Positions 1-7,212 of a stretch of 27,078 nucleotides of DNA are shown here, piece after piece. How positions within the stretch are numbered: the stretch's first letter is position 1; every line of letters begins with the position of its first letter. The DNA comes from Bacteroidota bacterium (GTDB lineage Bacteria > Bacteroidota > Bacteroidia > NS11-12g > UBA955). The position numbers were made by a program, and so were the translations under genes. Location: NCBI GenBank assembly GCA_027488495.1, contig JAIYBO010000250.1, positions 1-27,078 on the forward strand, given 5' to 3'. A model generated the notes under the pieces. It did not search any database and was not told the origin of the DNA. It saw only the letters and a program-made list of their open reading frames with translations.

Positions 1-1318
1 CGAATAATAACACACTCATGGCAACACCACGAGTAATGGGCTGCATTCCATAAACAGAGTATATCAGCAACGCCATCACCACTCCAGACGCCAACCACAC
101 ACCACCCGTAGCGAGCGCAGCGCCCTCTATACCCATGATGGGAATCAAATATTGATTCAGCAACACCCCTACAATTATGGACACACCGTTGATCAGCAAC
201 GACAAATAATATCGCTTCGAAAAAATGAGCATCGCGGCCGAATTCCCTTGCAGCAGAACACACAACTTGCCCAAGCCCAAGTAAAATACCGCCCATTTTC
301 CTGCCTCATACAAATGTCCGTTCGGCATCAAATCAAACAACAAATCAATATTCACCCAAACCAACAACAACGCCAACGCCCCCAACACAAATTGATTGAG
401 GCTGGTTTTCTGATACAACCTTTCGATTTCCTTTTGATCCCCATTGTGAATGGCTTCAGACAATTTGGGGTTGGCAATTTGCAAAATACTTCGCGTGGGG
501 ATTTCTATCAAAACTGCGATGTTTACCGCAATCCTATAAATCCCGGTTTGCGAACTGCCCTTCATGGAACTAACCATCAAGAAATCCATCCTCTGCAGCA
601 CAAGCATCGCCGCGTAGGTTAAAAACAAATAACCAGTGTAACGATAAAACTCTGGCTTCAATCCCTCCTGGCTGTTAACAAAGGCCATATCCGGCTTAAA
701 CGAGAGCTTCGTATTTTTCACAACAAACCAAAAATTCAATACCATCACCACCGCGTATACCGCAGAGATGCTGTGCATGGTTTGACCAAAATCCACCGTA
801 CCGATATAATATAGCCAGCCCAACAATCCCAAAAGAATGCGCACCACATTCTCCCTCAGAAATGAAGCAAATATGATTTTCCCCAACGATGCAGAGAAAA
901 TCTCAAACACCGTATTGAAAACAAAGAAAAATACGAAGGGTATCAACCAATGATAATAAGGCAAAAAATCACCAGAATTCTCACCCAAATAAGCAACCAC
1001 CCAAGATTGTCCAACAAGTAAAAGCAAAGCAACAAATAAAAAACCGATGGTTGGAATCAATAACAACCAAAACCCAATTCCATTGTGTCCGGAATCGTTC
1101 TTAAACCGCGGAAAAAATTTCCAAATAGAATAGCCCGTTCCCAACTGAGCCACACCTGCCAGCAGCGCACCCATCTCAATGAACAAGCCAATCACCCCAT
1201 TTTCACTGGTGGTATAAACCAATGGAAACAAATAAAATGTGGTAAACAATCCCACCAAACTCCCACTGTAATTTACAATGGAAGCCCAAAAACTGTTCTT
1301 GGCGATGAGTCCCGACAT
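1..1318 (-). CDS. Polysaccharide/lipid-linked sugar flippase, MOP superfamily (partial, C-terminus off the left edge)
   Basis: I read about 439 residues from an ATG at 1318 running off the left edge. The protein starts MSGLIAKNSFWASIVNYSG and is a chain of hydrophobic segments separated by short charged loops, as in Wzx/RfbX-like flippases of the MOP exporter superfamily. These sit in the inner membrane and move undecaprenyl-linked sugar units outward for cell-surface polysaccharide assembly. The N-terminal pattern (a G-rich first helix, then FPLVYTTSENG) and the mid-protein QRMDFLMVSSM segment fit this family. No catalytic motif is expected. The gene diverges from the lipoprotein gene at 1444, and a TACCTTTG box lies 5 nt before the ATG. 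A different MOP transporter is possible, but the MATE gene at 19690 reads quite differently. The substrate cannot be told from sequence. Confidence 0.85.
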   Translation of the reverse strand, partial: MSGLIAKNSFWASIVNYSGSLVGLFTTFYLFPLVYTTSENGVIGLFIEMGALLAGVAQLGTGYSIWKFFPRFKNDSGHNGIGFWLLLIPTIGFLFVALLLLVGQSWVVAYLGENSGDFLPYYHWLIPFVFFFVFNTVFEIFSASLGKIIFASFLRENVVRILLGLLGWLYYIGTVDFGQTMHSISAVYAVVMVLNFWFVVKNTKLSFKPDMAFVNSQEGLKPEFYRYTGYLFLTYAAMLVLQRMDFLMVSSMKGSSQTGIYRIAVNIAVLIEIPTRSILQIANPKLSEAIHNGDQKEIERLYQKTSLNQFVLGALALLLVWVNIDLLFDLMPNGHLYEAGKWAVFYLGLGKLCVLLQGNSAAMLIFSKRYYLSLLINGVSIIVGVLLNQYLIPIMGIEGAALATGGVWLASGVVMALLIYSVYGMQPITRGVAMSVLLF

Positions 1319-1323
1319 ATTTG

Positions 1324-1331
1324 CAAAGGTA
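1324..1331 (-). promoter_or_regulatory. -7 promoter box TACCTTTG before the flippase gene
   Basis: It matches the Bacteroidota -7 consensus TAnnTTTG exactly on the minus strand. Only 5 nt (CAAAT) separate it from the ATG at 1318, so the expected transcription start lies at or next to the start codon. I see no convincing -33 TTG at the usual spacing. Confidence 0.6.
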
Positions 1332-1443
1332 ATATTGCCGTCATTACTTTCTGTTTTTATCAAAAATCAAACAACCAACAATTGGAAATCACTAGAAAAA
1401 GGCCTTAATTCGCTTATTAACAAAAAAAACCTAACGAAATCAT

Positions 1444-2382
1444 ATGAAAAAATTACTCCTTTTAGCTGTTGTTGCTGCAAGTTTTGCAGGAATAATGCAG
1501 AGCTGTAAGCCTGATTCACCAGACGGTGGTGGCTCAAACGCTTCTTTGACAGTAACCAACAAGCAACGTTCTTTCGTTGTTTATCACACTGCTACTTGGT
1601 GTGGACCCTGCGGTCTTTACGCCATGCCTGAATTCAAGAAATTGGTTACCTCTGCAAACAGCGATAACATCGTTGCTGTAGATTACCACTCTTCAAATTC
1701 TTCTAAATTGGTTCCTTTGTGGATGAAGCCAAACAATGATACATTGTTCATCGCACCTTTCGCTTTCGAAATGTTGACCACCGTGTCTAACATCAACGCT
1801 CAAGGTTCTTATTCTATCCCTACTTTCTGGTTGAACAACTCTTTGTTGGGAACCAGTTCAGTAAAATCTACAGACATCGAAGCGGCTTCGGCTAGCGCCA
1901 ACCAAGTTGCAACCGAAGTAGGTGTAGCTGCAAGCGCTACTGCTAGCGGTCAAACTTTGAACATCAAATACAAGTTGAAAGCTTTCGCTCCTGAAGCAGG
2001 TGACTACTACGTTTCTGTATTCGTTGCTGAAAAGAAAGTAAATGCTACGCAAACCGTTACCGGTGCTGGTGAAGTAGCTATGGACCACGAACACGTGATC
2101 CGTGCTTCTGCTCAGTCTGATGCTTCTGGTAAGCCAGTTGCCTTCTCTACTTCTGCCATCATGAGCAGCCCTGCTGCCAACGCCGAAGTTGAAAAGTCAT
2201 TGTCTTGGACTTACAGCGCTATCCCTCAAGCCGTTAAAGACAAATATTCTGCCGTTGGCTTGCCATGGTGGAGCTGGAACCCAGCCAACACTGGTGTTGT
2301 AGTTGCTGTTTGGAGAAAAGTTACCGACAACCCAACCAAGCCTTGGTTCTTGATCAATGCTGCTTGGGCCGACGTGAAATAA
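1444..2382 (+). CDS. Omp28-related thioredoxin-fold lipoprotein
   Basis: 312 residues. The N-terminus MKKLLLLAVVAASFAGIMQSC is a lipoprotein-type signal with Cys21 as the probable lipidated residue, followed by a flexible D/G/S stretch. A thioredoxin active site CGPC lies at residues 53-56 within HTATWCGPCG, followed by a conserved-looking VDYHSS region. The rest (about 150-312) is a beta-rich domain, as in the Bacteroidota Omp28 family. Likely place: envelope, facing the periplasm or the surface; likely role: thiol-disulfide chemistry or a binding scaffold. The true substrate is unknown. Codon use here is less A/C-biased than in most + strand genes of the window (G and C nearly balanced), which suggests high expression. 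The gene ends at a strong terminator shared with the convergent gene at 2485. Confidence 0.82.
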   Translation: MKKLLLLAVVAASFAGIMQSCKPDSPDGGGSNASLTVTNKQRSFVVYHTATWCGPCGLYAMPEFKKLVTSANSDNIVAVDYHSSNSSKLVPLWMKPNNDTLFIAPFAFEMLTTVSNINAQGSYSIPTFWLNNSLLGTSSVKSTDIEAASASANQVATEVGVAASATASGQTLNIKYKLKAFAPEAGDYYVSVFVAEKKVNATQTVTGAGEVAMDHEHVIRASAQSDASGKPVAFSTSAIMSSPAANAEVEKSLSWTYSAIPQAVKDKYSAVGLPWWSWNPANTGVVVAVWRKVTDNPTKPWFLINAAWADVK

Positions 2383-2404
2383 TCTTTATCACAGATAAAC
2401 CCAT

Positions 2405-2441
2405 AAAAAAGAGGGGGCTGCAATGCAGCCCCCTCTTTTTT
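2405..2441. terminator. Bidirectional intrinsic terminator
   Basis: A perfect stem pairs 2411-2422 with 2424-2435 around a one-base centre, flanked by an A-run (2405-2410) and a T-run (from 2436). It lies between two convergent genes and has a U-tract in both directions, so it can serve both. Confidence 0.9.
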
Positions 2442-2484
2442 ATTTGCCAGTCTATCAATCAAACCCAGCAAACATTCCAGGGCA

Positions 2485-3264
2485 TTATTGACCCTTGAAA
2501 TCAGGCTTTCTCTTCTCCACAAATGCCGCCATACCCTCCTTCTGATCTTCAGTGGCAAACAACATATAAAAATTCTTCCGCTCAAAAAACAAACCCTCCT
2601 GCAAATGCGTATCGAAAGCCTTCAACACACTCTCCTTCGCCATTTGCACCGCGATGGGTGACTTACCCGCAATCTCGCTCGCCAATTTAATGGCCTCGTC
2701 CAAATACAATTCTACAGGAACAATCTTGTTCACCAAGCCCGCTGCCTTCGCTTCCTCTGCACTGATAAATTTACCGGTCAATACCATCTCCATCGCCCTC
2801 ACCTTTCCAACGGCACGCGTTAAACGCTGCGTTCCACCTGCGCCAGGCATAACGCCAATGTTGATCTCGGGCTGACCGAATTGCGCCGTTTCACTGGCCA
2901 CAATCATATCACACAGCATACACAACTCGCAACCACCACCCAAAGCAAATCCCGACACCGCAGCGATGATGGGCTTCTTCGTTTTCCGAATGCTATCCCA
3001 AGTGCTAAATTGATCGATTTTTAACATATCAATGGCCGTTCTACCCGCCATTTGCTTGATATCCGCCCCCGCTGCAAACGCCCGCTCATTCCCAGTAATC
3101 ACAATCGCCCGCACCGCGTCGTCCGCATCCAACGCCAACAAAGCATCCCGAATTTCACCCATCAACTGCAGGTTTAACGCGTTCAATTCCTTGGGCCGAT
3201 TCAACTGAATCTTCGCTACAAAAGGCGCCACTTGGGCATCTACCAAAATAAATTCATACGACAT
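2485..3264 (-). CDS. Enoyl-CoA hydratase (crotonase family)
   Basis: 259 residues, a full-length crotonase. It hydrates trans-2-enoyl-CoA to 3-hydroxyacyl-CoA in beta-oxidation or related acyl-CoA pathways, in the cytoplasm. The oxyanion-hole/CoA motifs AFAAGADIK (62-70) and SGFALGGGCEL (104-114) are present. Both catalytic glutamates of the mitochondrial-type enzyme can be placed: Glu113 in GGGCEL and Glu133 in GQPEI, followed by GVMPGAGGTQRL. The C-terminal EGMAAFVEKRKPDF is also typical. With both Glu present it should be a true hydratase rather than an isomerase. No other beta-oxidation gene is adjacent, so the exact pathway (fatty acid, phenylacetate or amino acid breakdown) is open. A TAACTTCG box lies 5 nt before the ATG. 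Confidence 0.92.
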   Translation of the reverse strand: MSYEFILVDAQVAPFVAKIQLNRPKELNALNLQLMGEIRDALLALDADDAVRAIVITGNERAFAAGADIKQMAGRTAIDMLKIDQFSTWDSIRKTKKPIIAAVSGFALGGGCELCMLCDMIVASETAQFGQPEINIGVMPGAGGTQRLTRAVGKVRAMEMVLTGKFISAEEAKAAGLVNKIVPVELYLDEAIKLASEIAGKSPIAVQMAKESVLKAFDTHLQEGLFFERKNFYMLFATEDQKEGMAAFVEKRKPDFKGQ

Positions 3265-3269
3265 AAGTG

Positions 3270-3277
3270 CGAAGTTA
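3270..3277 (-). promoter_or_regulatory. Putative -7 box TAACTTCG before the enoyl-CoA hydratase gene
   Basis: One mismatch to TAnnTTTG. It lies 5 nt upstream of the ATG at 3264, the same spacing as at the flippase gene, and no Shine-Dalgarno sequence could fit in the leader. No clear -33 element. Confidence 0.4.
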
Positions 3278-3296
3278 CAATTTTCTCACAGATCCT

Positions 3297-3325
3297 CACG
3301 GGGCGATTCTTCCACGGAGCGATTC
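3297..3325. repeat. Short direct repeat (CACGGrGCGATTC, two copies)
   Basis: Two 13-nt copies at 3297-3309 and 3313-3325 differ at one base and are spaced 16 nt start to start. They lie in the 130-bp gap between the hydratase and PAP2 genes. A third partial copy (GAGCGATT, 3381-3388) forms part of the inverted repeat at the PAP2 stop codon. Confidence 0.6.
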
Positions 3326-3381
3326 ACAAACTATACTATTCCTTTAGGATACCATTCATTCAAGATACTCTTCCAAAACAG

Positions 3382-3396
3382 AGCGATTGAATCGCT
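3382..3396 (-). terminator. Possible weak terminator: inverted repeat overlapping the PAP2 stop codon
   Basis: AGCGATTGAATCGCT is a perfect 7-bp inverted repeat with a one-base centre. Two bases of the TAG stop codon (3395-3397) are in the stem. On the minus strand it is followed within a few bases by a short T-run (CTGTTTTGG). The stem is short and A/T-rich inside, so termination would be weak. Confidence 0.35.
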
Positions 3397-3958
3397 ACTC
3401 CATGTGCGGCAATAACCACCTTCGATACATCCACATCAAACCATGCGCAATCCCCAAGCCCAACATCGCACCAAAAAACACATCGCCCACATAATGCACC
3501 CCCAAATAAACCCTCGAATACGCAATCGCCGTCGCCAAATACATCAAAGACAATCGCCATTTCCTACCCAACCCCAACAACATCATCGCAGTAGAAAAAA
3601 CAGCAAACGAATTGGCAGAATGACTGCTTACAAAACCGAACTTGCTACCGGGAGGACCGTCGGGCAAACGCGGATTCAGCGAAGTTTCCCAAGCCGGCCT
3701 AACCCTAGCAAACATTGGCTTGCAAATTTTCGAACTGATGCTATCCGCCAAACCAAACGAGGCAACCGTTAACAACGCCGGCACCCAAAATCGCTTCCCA
3801 AACTGTTTCACAAACAAACCCAAGAAAACCAAATACAGCGGCAAAAACGCCCATTTACTGCTCAAAAATATCATCATGGGATCCAACCCAGGCATAGCCC
3901 ATCGCTGGTTGATCAACACAAACAAATCCCTATCAAAAACATCGAGTACAAACAACAT
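3395..3958 (-). CDS. PAP2-family membrane phosphatase
   Basis: 187 residues with several hydrophobic segments. All three PAP2 phosphatase signatures are visible: KX6RP at 80-88 (K80, R87, P88), the SSH form of PSGH at 111-113, and SRX5HX3D at 148-159 (R149, H155, D159). Family members remove phosphate from lipid phosphates such as undecaprenyl diphosphate, phosphatidic acid or lipid A, with the active site on the outer face of the inner membrane. The length fits small bacterial lipid phosphatases such as the undecaprenyl-diphosphatase type; the exact lipid cannot be told. The start codon lies 9 bp after the stop of the methyltransferase gene, so the two may be one operon. A TAACTTCG box in that junction could also give this gene its own leaderless transcript. 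Confidence 0.88.
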   Translation of the reverse strand: MLFVLDVFDRDLFVLINQRWAMPGLDPMMIFLSSKWAFLPLYLVFLGLFVKQFGKRFWVPALLTVASFGLADSISSKICKPMFARVRPAWETSLNPRLPDGPPGSKFGFVSSHSANSFAVFSTAMMLLGLGRKWRLSLMYLATAIAYSRVYLGVHYVGDVFFGAMLGLGIAHGLMWMYRRWLLPHME

Positions 3959-3962
3959 AAAA

Positions 3963-3970
3963 CGAAGTTA
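3963..3970 (-). promoter_or_regulatory. Putative internal -7 box TAACTTCG before the PAP2 gene
   Basis: It sits 4 nt upstream of the ATG at 3958, and its TAA is the stop codon of the upstream methyltransferase gene. The octamer is identical to the box before the enoyl-CoA hydratase gene at 3270-3277. It may be chance, because the element is short. Confidence 0.3.
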
Positions 3971-4693
3971 CCCTTTTTGAGAAATCACAACAATTCTTGG
4001 CGATGTTTTGGGATCAAAATCCCCCAACCCATAGTCGCCATACACACCCATCAGCTTCAATCCCGCCTTTTCGTGCAACCCCACCAAAGTAGCCTTGGAA
4101 AAAATCCTCACCCTTTCCTGAAATTCATGCACATCAGCGCCATCCAAGACCTCAATGTCTTTCACAATGTGCGAACCACTCAAATGTTTCTTGGTTTTGA
4201 ACCGATACCCACCGCGCTCCAAACTGGCCTCCTGCGGCAAATCCGCCAACACCAGCTCGGCATTCAAATAATCCTGCACCACGTAACCGCCATCAAAACA
4301 AGCTGCAGCCATGTTCTCCAACACCCGCTCATCCTCCGCCGGATCATCGAAATAGCCAAAACTCGTAAACAAATTGAATATCGCCTGAAAATTGGCTTGT
4401 GGAAACTGCTCCCGCATATCGTGAACTTGAAAATCAACACCCTTCACACCCAACGATTGAGCCGCCAAAATGCTGTTGCCACTCAAATCCATCCCCCACA
4501 CACTCAATCCGTGCGAAGCCAAATGCGCGCTATGCCTACCTTTGCCACAGGCAATGTCTGCCACCCGCATACCCGAACGCAATGCCAAACGCTGTAACAA
4601 TGTATCCACAAATGCCGCCGCCTCCGCCTCATTTCGATGCTGATACAACGTGTGATAATAAACCGTGTCAAACCAAGACTCAAACCATTTCAT
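3968..4693 (-). CDS. Class I SAM-dependent methyltransferase
   Basis: About 241 residues from the ATG at 4693; a GTG immediately before it (4696) would add one residue. The Rossmann-fold SAM-binding motif I is VADIACGKGRHSAHLA, followed by an acidic residue at the end of strand 2 (MDLS) and VHDMRE as the adenine-contacting segment; NLFTSFGYF matches the motif IV region. This resembles the Methyltransf_11/25 small-molecule methyltransferases of Bacteroidota. Substrate unknown. It lies directly upstream of the PAP2 gene on the same strand and is divergent from the ECF sigma gene, sharing a 67-bp promoter region with it. A TACCTTTG box lies 19 nt before the ATG. Confidence 0.82.
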   Translation of the reverse strand: MKWFESWFDTVYYHTLYQHRNEAEAAAFVDTLLQRLALRSGMRVADIACGKGRHSAHLASHGLSVWGMDLSGNSILAAQSLGVKGVDFQVHDMREQFPQANFQAIFNLFTSFGYFDDPAEDERVLENMAAACFDGGYVVQDYLNAELVLADLPQEASLERGGYRFKTKKHLSGSHIVKDIEVLDGADVHEFQERVRIFSKATLVGLHEKAGLKLMGVYGDYGLGDFDPKTSPRIVVISQKG

Positions 4694-4712
4694 CACAATT
4701 TTATATATTTTT

Positions 4713-4720
4713 CAAAGGTA
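4713..4720 (-). promoter_or_regulatory. -7 promoter box TACCTTTG for the methyltransferase gene
   Basis: Exact TAnnTTTG match on the minus strand, 19 nt before the ATG at 4693 and within the 67-bp divergent intergenic region. Confidence 0.6.
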
Positions 4721-4763
4721 GTGTAACTTTTGGCATCCCTTTTACGTATTACCCAACAACTGC

Positions 4764-5255
4764 ATGACGGTATCGGAATATAATAAATGCGTGGATCTCC
4801 ACAGCAGTGCAATTTTCCGATTCGCACTCAAACAAATGCGCAACCCCGACGATGCAAAAGAAATAGTACAAATCAGCTTTGAAAAACTTTGGATGAAACA
4901 TACTTCGGTCGATATCAACACCGCCAAGAGCTACCTCTTCACCACCGCTTATCATAGCATGGTCGATTTTTGGCGTACCGAAAAACCCACTTCAGACATA
5001 CAGCATTTAGACTACAAACAACACCCCGCAGCGCAAGCCACCGAATTCACCGGCGCCATGGAAATCATTGAAAAAGCCCTAAACGCCATCGCTCCGATAC
5101 AAAAAACCGTGATACTTCTGCGCGATTACGAAGGCCATTCATACCAAGAAATTGGCGAAATCACAGGCCTCAACGAAGCCCAGGTAAAAATCAACATCTT
5201 TCGCGGCCGAAAAGCACTGAAAGACATCATAGGCAACCCCAACCACCTCATTTGA
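4764..5255 (+). CDS. ECF-type RNA polymerase sigma factor (sigma-70 family)
   Basis: 163 residues. Region 2 spans about 1-75: MRNPDDAKEIVQISFEKLW is the core-binding helix pattern, followed by AKSYLFTTAYHSMVDFWR in the -10-recognising part. Region 4 spans about 95-155: IQKTVILLRDYEGHSYQEI and LNEAQVKINIFRGRKALK, with the helix-turn-helix. No regions 1.1 or 3, so it is an ECF sigma. It would direct RNA polymerase to a small regulon, often controlled by the anti-sigma gene next to it. The following gene starts 8 bp after this stop. I find no clear TAnnTTTG box before the ATG, so the operon may be autoregulated through an ECF-specific promoter that I cannot recognise. Confidence 0.93.
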   Translation: MTVSEYNKCVDLHSSAIFRFALKQMRNPDDAKEIVQISFEKLWMKHTSVDINTAKSYLFTTAYHSMVDFWRTEKPTSDIQHLDYKQHPAAQATEFTGAMEIIEKALNAIAPIQKTVILLRDYEGHSYQEIGEITGLNEAQVKINIFRGRKALKDIIGNPNHLI

Positions 5256-5263
5256 TCACACCC

Positions 5264-6124
5264 ATGGAACATTTCAAGATCACTGAAGAACAAGAATGGC
5301 AACTTTTTGAATTGCTGGAAGGGAATCTCACCCCCCAAGATGCCCAGCAGTTGCAACAAGAAATTGAGCGCAATCCCGCGTTAAAAGCCCATTACATAGA
5401 ATTTCAAGCCACCTATCTGCAACCCAGTCCTGTAGAATACCCCAACGCCAACTCGCTCAAGAAATCGAACAAAAACAAACAGGTATACTTCTACTTTTCG
5501 CTATCTGCCGCCGCCGCAATCGCGCTGTTGTGGGTTTCAAACTTCCTCATGCCTGCAACAAAATCACAAGGCCCAGCATCGGAACAAACAGCAAACATCG
5601 CAAAGAATTCACCCCAAGAAAATCTCGAATTTACCCCAACAATTGGGTACAGTATCCCTGTCGTCAAAAGCACATCGCGTGACAAACACAGCAATCAATC
5701 TGCGAGCTCATCAACTTCACAAGCATTCAACGCCGCTCATTCAGCGGATCAAAACAACACCCAGCAGCGCATTGAATCTACCACAATCAACAACACCCAA
5801 ATACATTCGCTCATTGTTGCCACCGAACAAAACAGGTCAACGCCCAACGTGAACGACACCGCGGTTAGAAGGAACAAAATCCGCACAACGCCAGAATCTC
5901 AATTGGCAAACAACGCAGCTATTACAACACCCAAATTACCCAGTCAAAAAAACAAAAGAGCATTGATACAGTCTTTTTATCGCGATGCAAGGGCCATGGT
6001 TGAAAACGGCCACGTCCCACACATCAAGGTGAAAGCAGTGAACAAAGACAAAGATTGGATGCCCGAATTCCAAGTTGGACTCACCCTCGAAAACAACGTA
6101 ATATTGACCTCATTTAACCCATAA
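5264..6124 (+). CDS. Membrane-anchored anti-sigma factor-like protein
   Basis: 286 residues from the ATG at 5264. An in-frame TTG at 5252, overlapping the sigma stop, is a less likely start. The N-terminal cytoplasmic part (about 1-60) is an amphipathic helical bundle, EEQEWQLFELLEGNLTPQDA followed by EIERNPALKAHYIEF, the layout usual for Bacteroidota anti-sigma factors. One transmembrane segment lies at about 75-97. The outer part (100-286) is low complexity, rich in S, T, N and Q, and ends in a more ordered segment (VKAVNKDKDWMPEFQVGL). I see no zinc HxxxCxxC motif and no classical FecR domain. Position directly after an ECF sigma gene supports the role; binding to the sigma factor is inferred, not seen. 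Confidence 0.72.
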   Translation: MEHFKITEEQEWQLFELLEGNLTPQDAQQLQQEIERNPALKAHYIEFQATYLQPSPVEYPNANSLKKSNKNKQVYFYFSLSAAAAIALLWVSNFLMPATKSQGPASEQTANIAKNSPQENLEFTPTIGYSIPVVKSTSRDKHSNQSASSSTSQAFNAAHSADQNNTQQRIESTTINNTQIHSLIVATEQNRSTPNVNDTAVRRNKIRTTPESQLANNAAITTPKLPSQKNKRALIQSFYRDARAMVENGHVPHIKVKAVNKDKDWMPEFQVGLTLENNVILTSFNP

Positions 6125-6147
6125 CAACCCCAAATACCCTTTAAACC

Positions 6148-7056
6148 ATGATACAAAAAACCATCATCACAACCCTGTTGGCCCTTTTGAGCGGTGCGCC
6201 CTTTTTGAAAGCCCAAACCATCGATACCACCTCGGCAGATACCCTAATTTCTATTACCGATAGTCTTGTTTGGGAATTGGCTAAAGTGATCAAGACAGAA
6301 TTAAAAGAAAAAAATTCACCCCTCGCTATTCTGATGGATTCAGAATCCATGATGGTCATTGAGAAAGACACCTATCGCATGGTTAAGCGCAAACGCAAGC
6401 TCAAAGCCACCATCGAAGAAACCAAACAGTATTGGGGCTACAACTCGCAGATCATTGATGAGGCCAGCATGAAAACCATACCAACATCGATCGGCGATCA
6501 ATCCAACTACTTGCCCGAACTCAACAACGCCAAAAGCGTACACTGGGGAATAGAACAACAGTGGGGATTCAACCTCATCCGTGGCAAAGTGCGTGTATTT
6601 ACCGGCATTCGATACGATATTCACAACTACCGCTTTCAAAATAATTACATCCGCCTCACCCAAGACCAGCCCGAATTTACGGCTACAGATATCGACGGTG
6701 GGCCCTTTAAACCCAGTTCCGTTGACAAATCCAAAGTGGTTGTCAACTACATCGGAATACCTGTTTCTCTGGGATTCCAAGACAAACCAGGCGACAATTC
6801 AAAATTCAGCGCCAAAATAGGTGTGCATGCAGGATATAGGGTTAGAACCCATACCAAGATTAAGCAATCTGGTGGTAACGTTGAAAAACAATTCGATGAT
6901 TTCAACATGAACGATTTTTACCTATCGCCCTTTGTAAACGTGAACTATGGCGATATGGGACTGTACATGCGCTACCCATTAACCAACTTGTTCAAGGACG
7001 GACAAGGCGCAAACACCCAATCCGTTCAATTTGGCATCACCCTAAAAATGAGTTGA
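6148..7056 (+). CDS. Outer-membrane beta-barrel-like protein of the sigma/anti-sigma locus
   Basis: 302 residues. A type I signal peptide is clear (MIQKTIITTLLALLSGAPFLKAQ, cleavage after KAQ about residue 23). The middle (40-115) is charged and helical (KVIKTELKEK, MVKRKRKLKATIEETKQ). The second half shows alternating polar/aromatic strands such as HWGIEQQWGFN, RVFTGIRYDIHNYRF, IGVHAGYRVRTHT and MGLYMRYPL, and the protein ends FGITLKMS, as in small outer-membrane barrels (PorT/OMP_b-brl type). It follows the anti-sigma gene by 23 bp on the same strand, so it is probably in the same operon and may sense or carry out the envelope response. I do not recognise a specific family. Confidence 0.65.
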   Translation: MIQKTIITTLLALLSGAPFLKAQTIDTTSADTLISITDSLVWELAKVIKTELKEKNSPLAILMDSESMMVIEKDTYRMVKRKRKLKATIEETKQYWGYNSQIIDEASMKTIPTSIGDQSNYLPELNNAKSVHWGIEQQWGFNLIRGKVRVFTGIRYDIHNYRFQNNYIRLTQDQPEFTATDIDGGPFKPSSVDKSKVVVNYIGIPVSLGFQDKPGDNSKFSAKIGVHAGYRVRTHTKIKQSGGNVEKQFDDFNMNDFYLSPFVNVNYGDMGLYMRYPLTNLFKDGQGANTQSVQFGITLKMS

Positions 7057-7141
7057 TCTATAAAACATCCCGCAGCAAATGAGTCTGCCGGATCATAAAC
7101 ACATTCCACATAGGCTATTTATGTTGGTTTAACCGATGAAG

Positions 7142-7166
7142 GCCCCGTCTACGACGGGGCTTTTTT
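7142..7166 (+). terminator. Intrinsic terminator after the sigma operon
   Basis: A perfect 8-bp G/C-rich stem (GCCCCGTC at 7142-7149 with GACGGGGC at 7153-7160), a TAC triloop and six Ts immediately after (7161-7166). Confidence 0.9.
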
Positions 7167-7187
7167 CGTTCTCAACCCCACTTTTCG

Positions 7188-7195
7188 TATCTTTG
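7188..7195 (+). promoter_or_regulatory. -7 promoter box TATCTTTG for menB
   Basis: Exact TAnnTTTG match 17 nt before the ATG at 7213. A near -33 element (TTCG, 7165-7168) lies 19 nt upstream. The promoter sits directly after the preceding terminator. Confidence 0.7.
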
Positions 7196-7212
7196 CATAC
7201 AGAAAAATCACC

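Noticed and set aside
100..130. GC-rich run (GTAGCGAGCGCAGCG) near the left edge
   Set aside because: It encodes a normal small-residue transmembrane stretch (EGAALATGG) of the flippase on the minus strand, unlike the Arg-rich patch at 11145.
3977..4597. 206-codon open frame antisense to the methyltransferase gene
   Set aside because: The opposite strand has a full SAM-binding motif; this frame does not resemble a protein.
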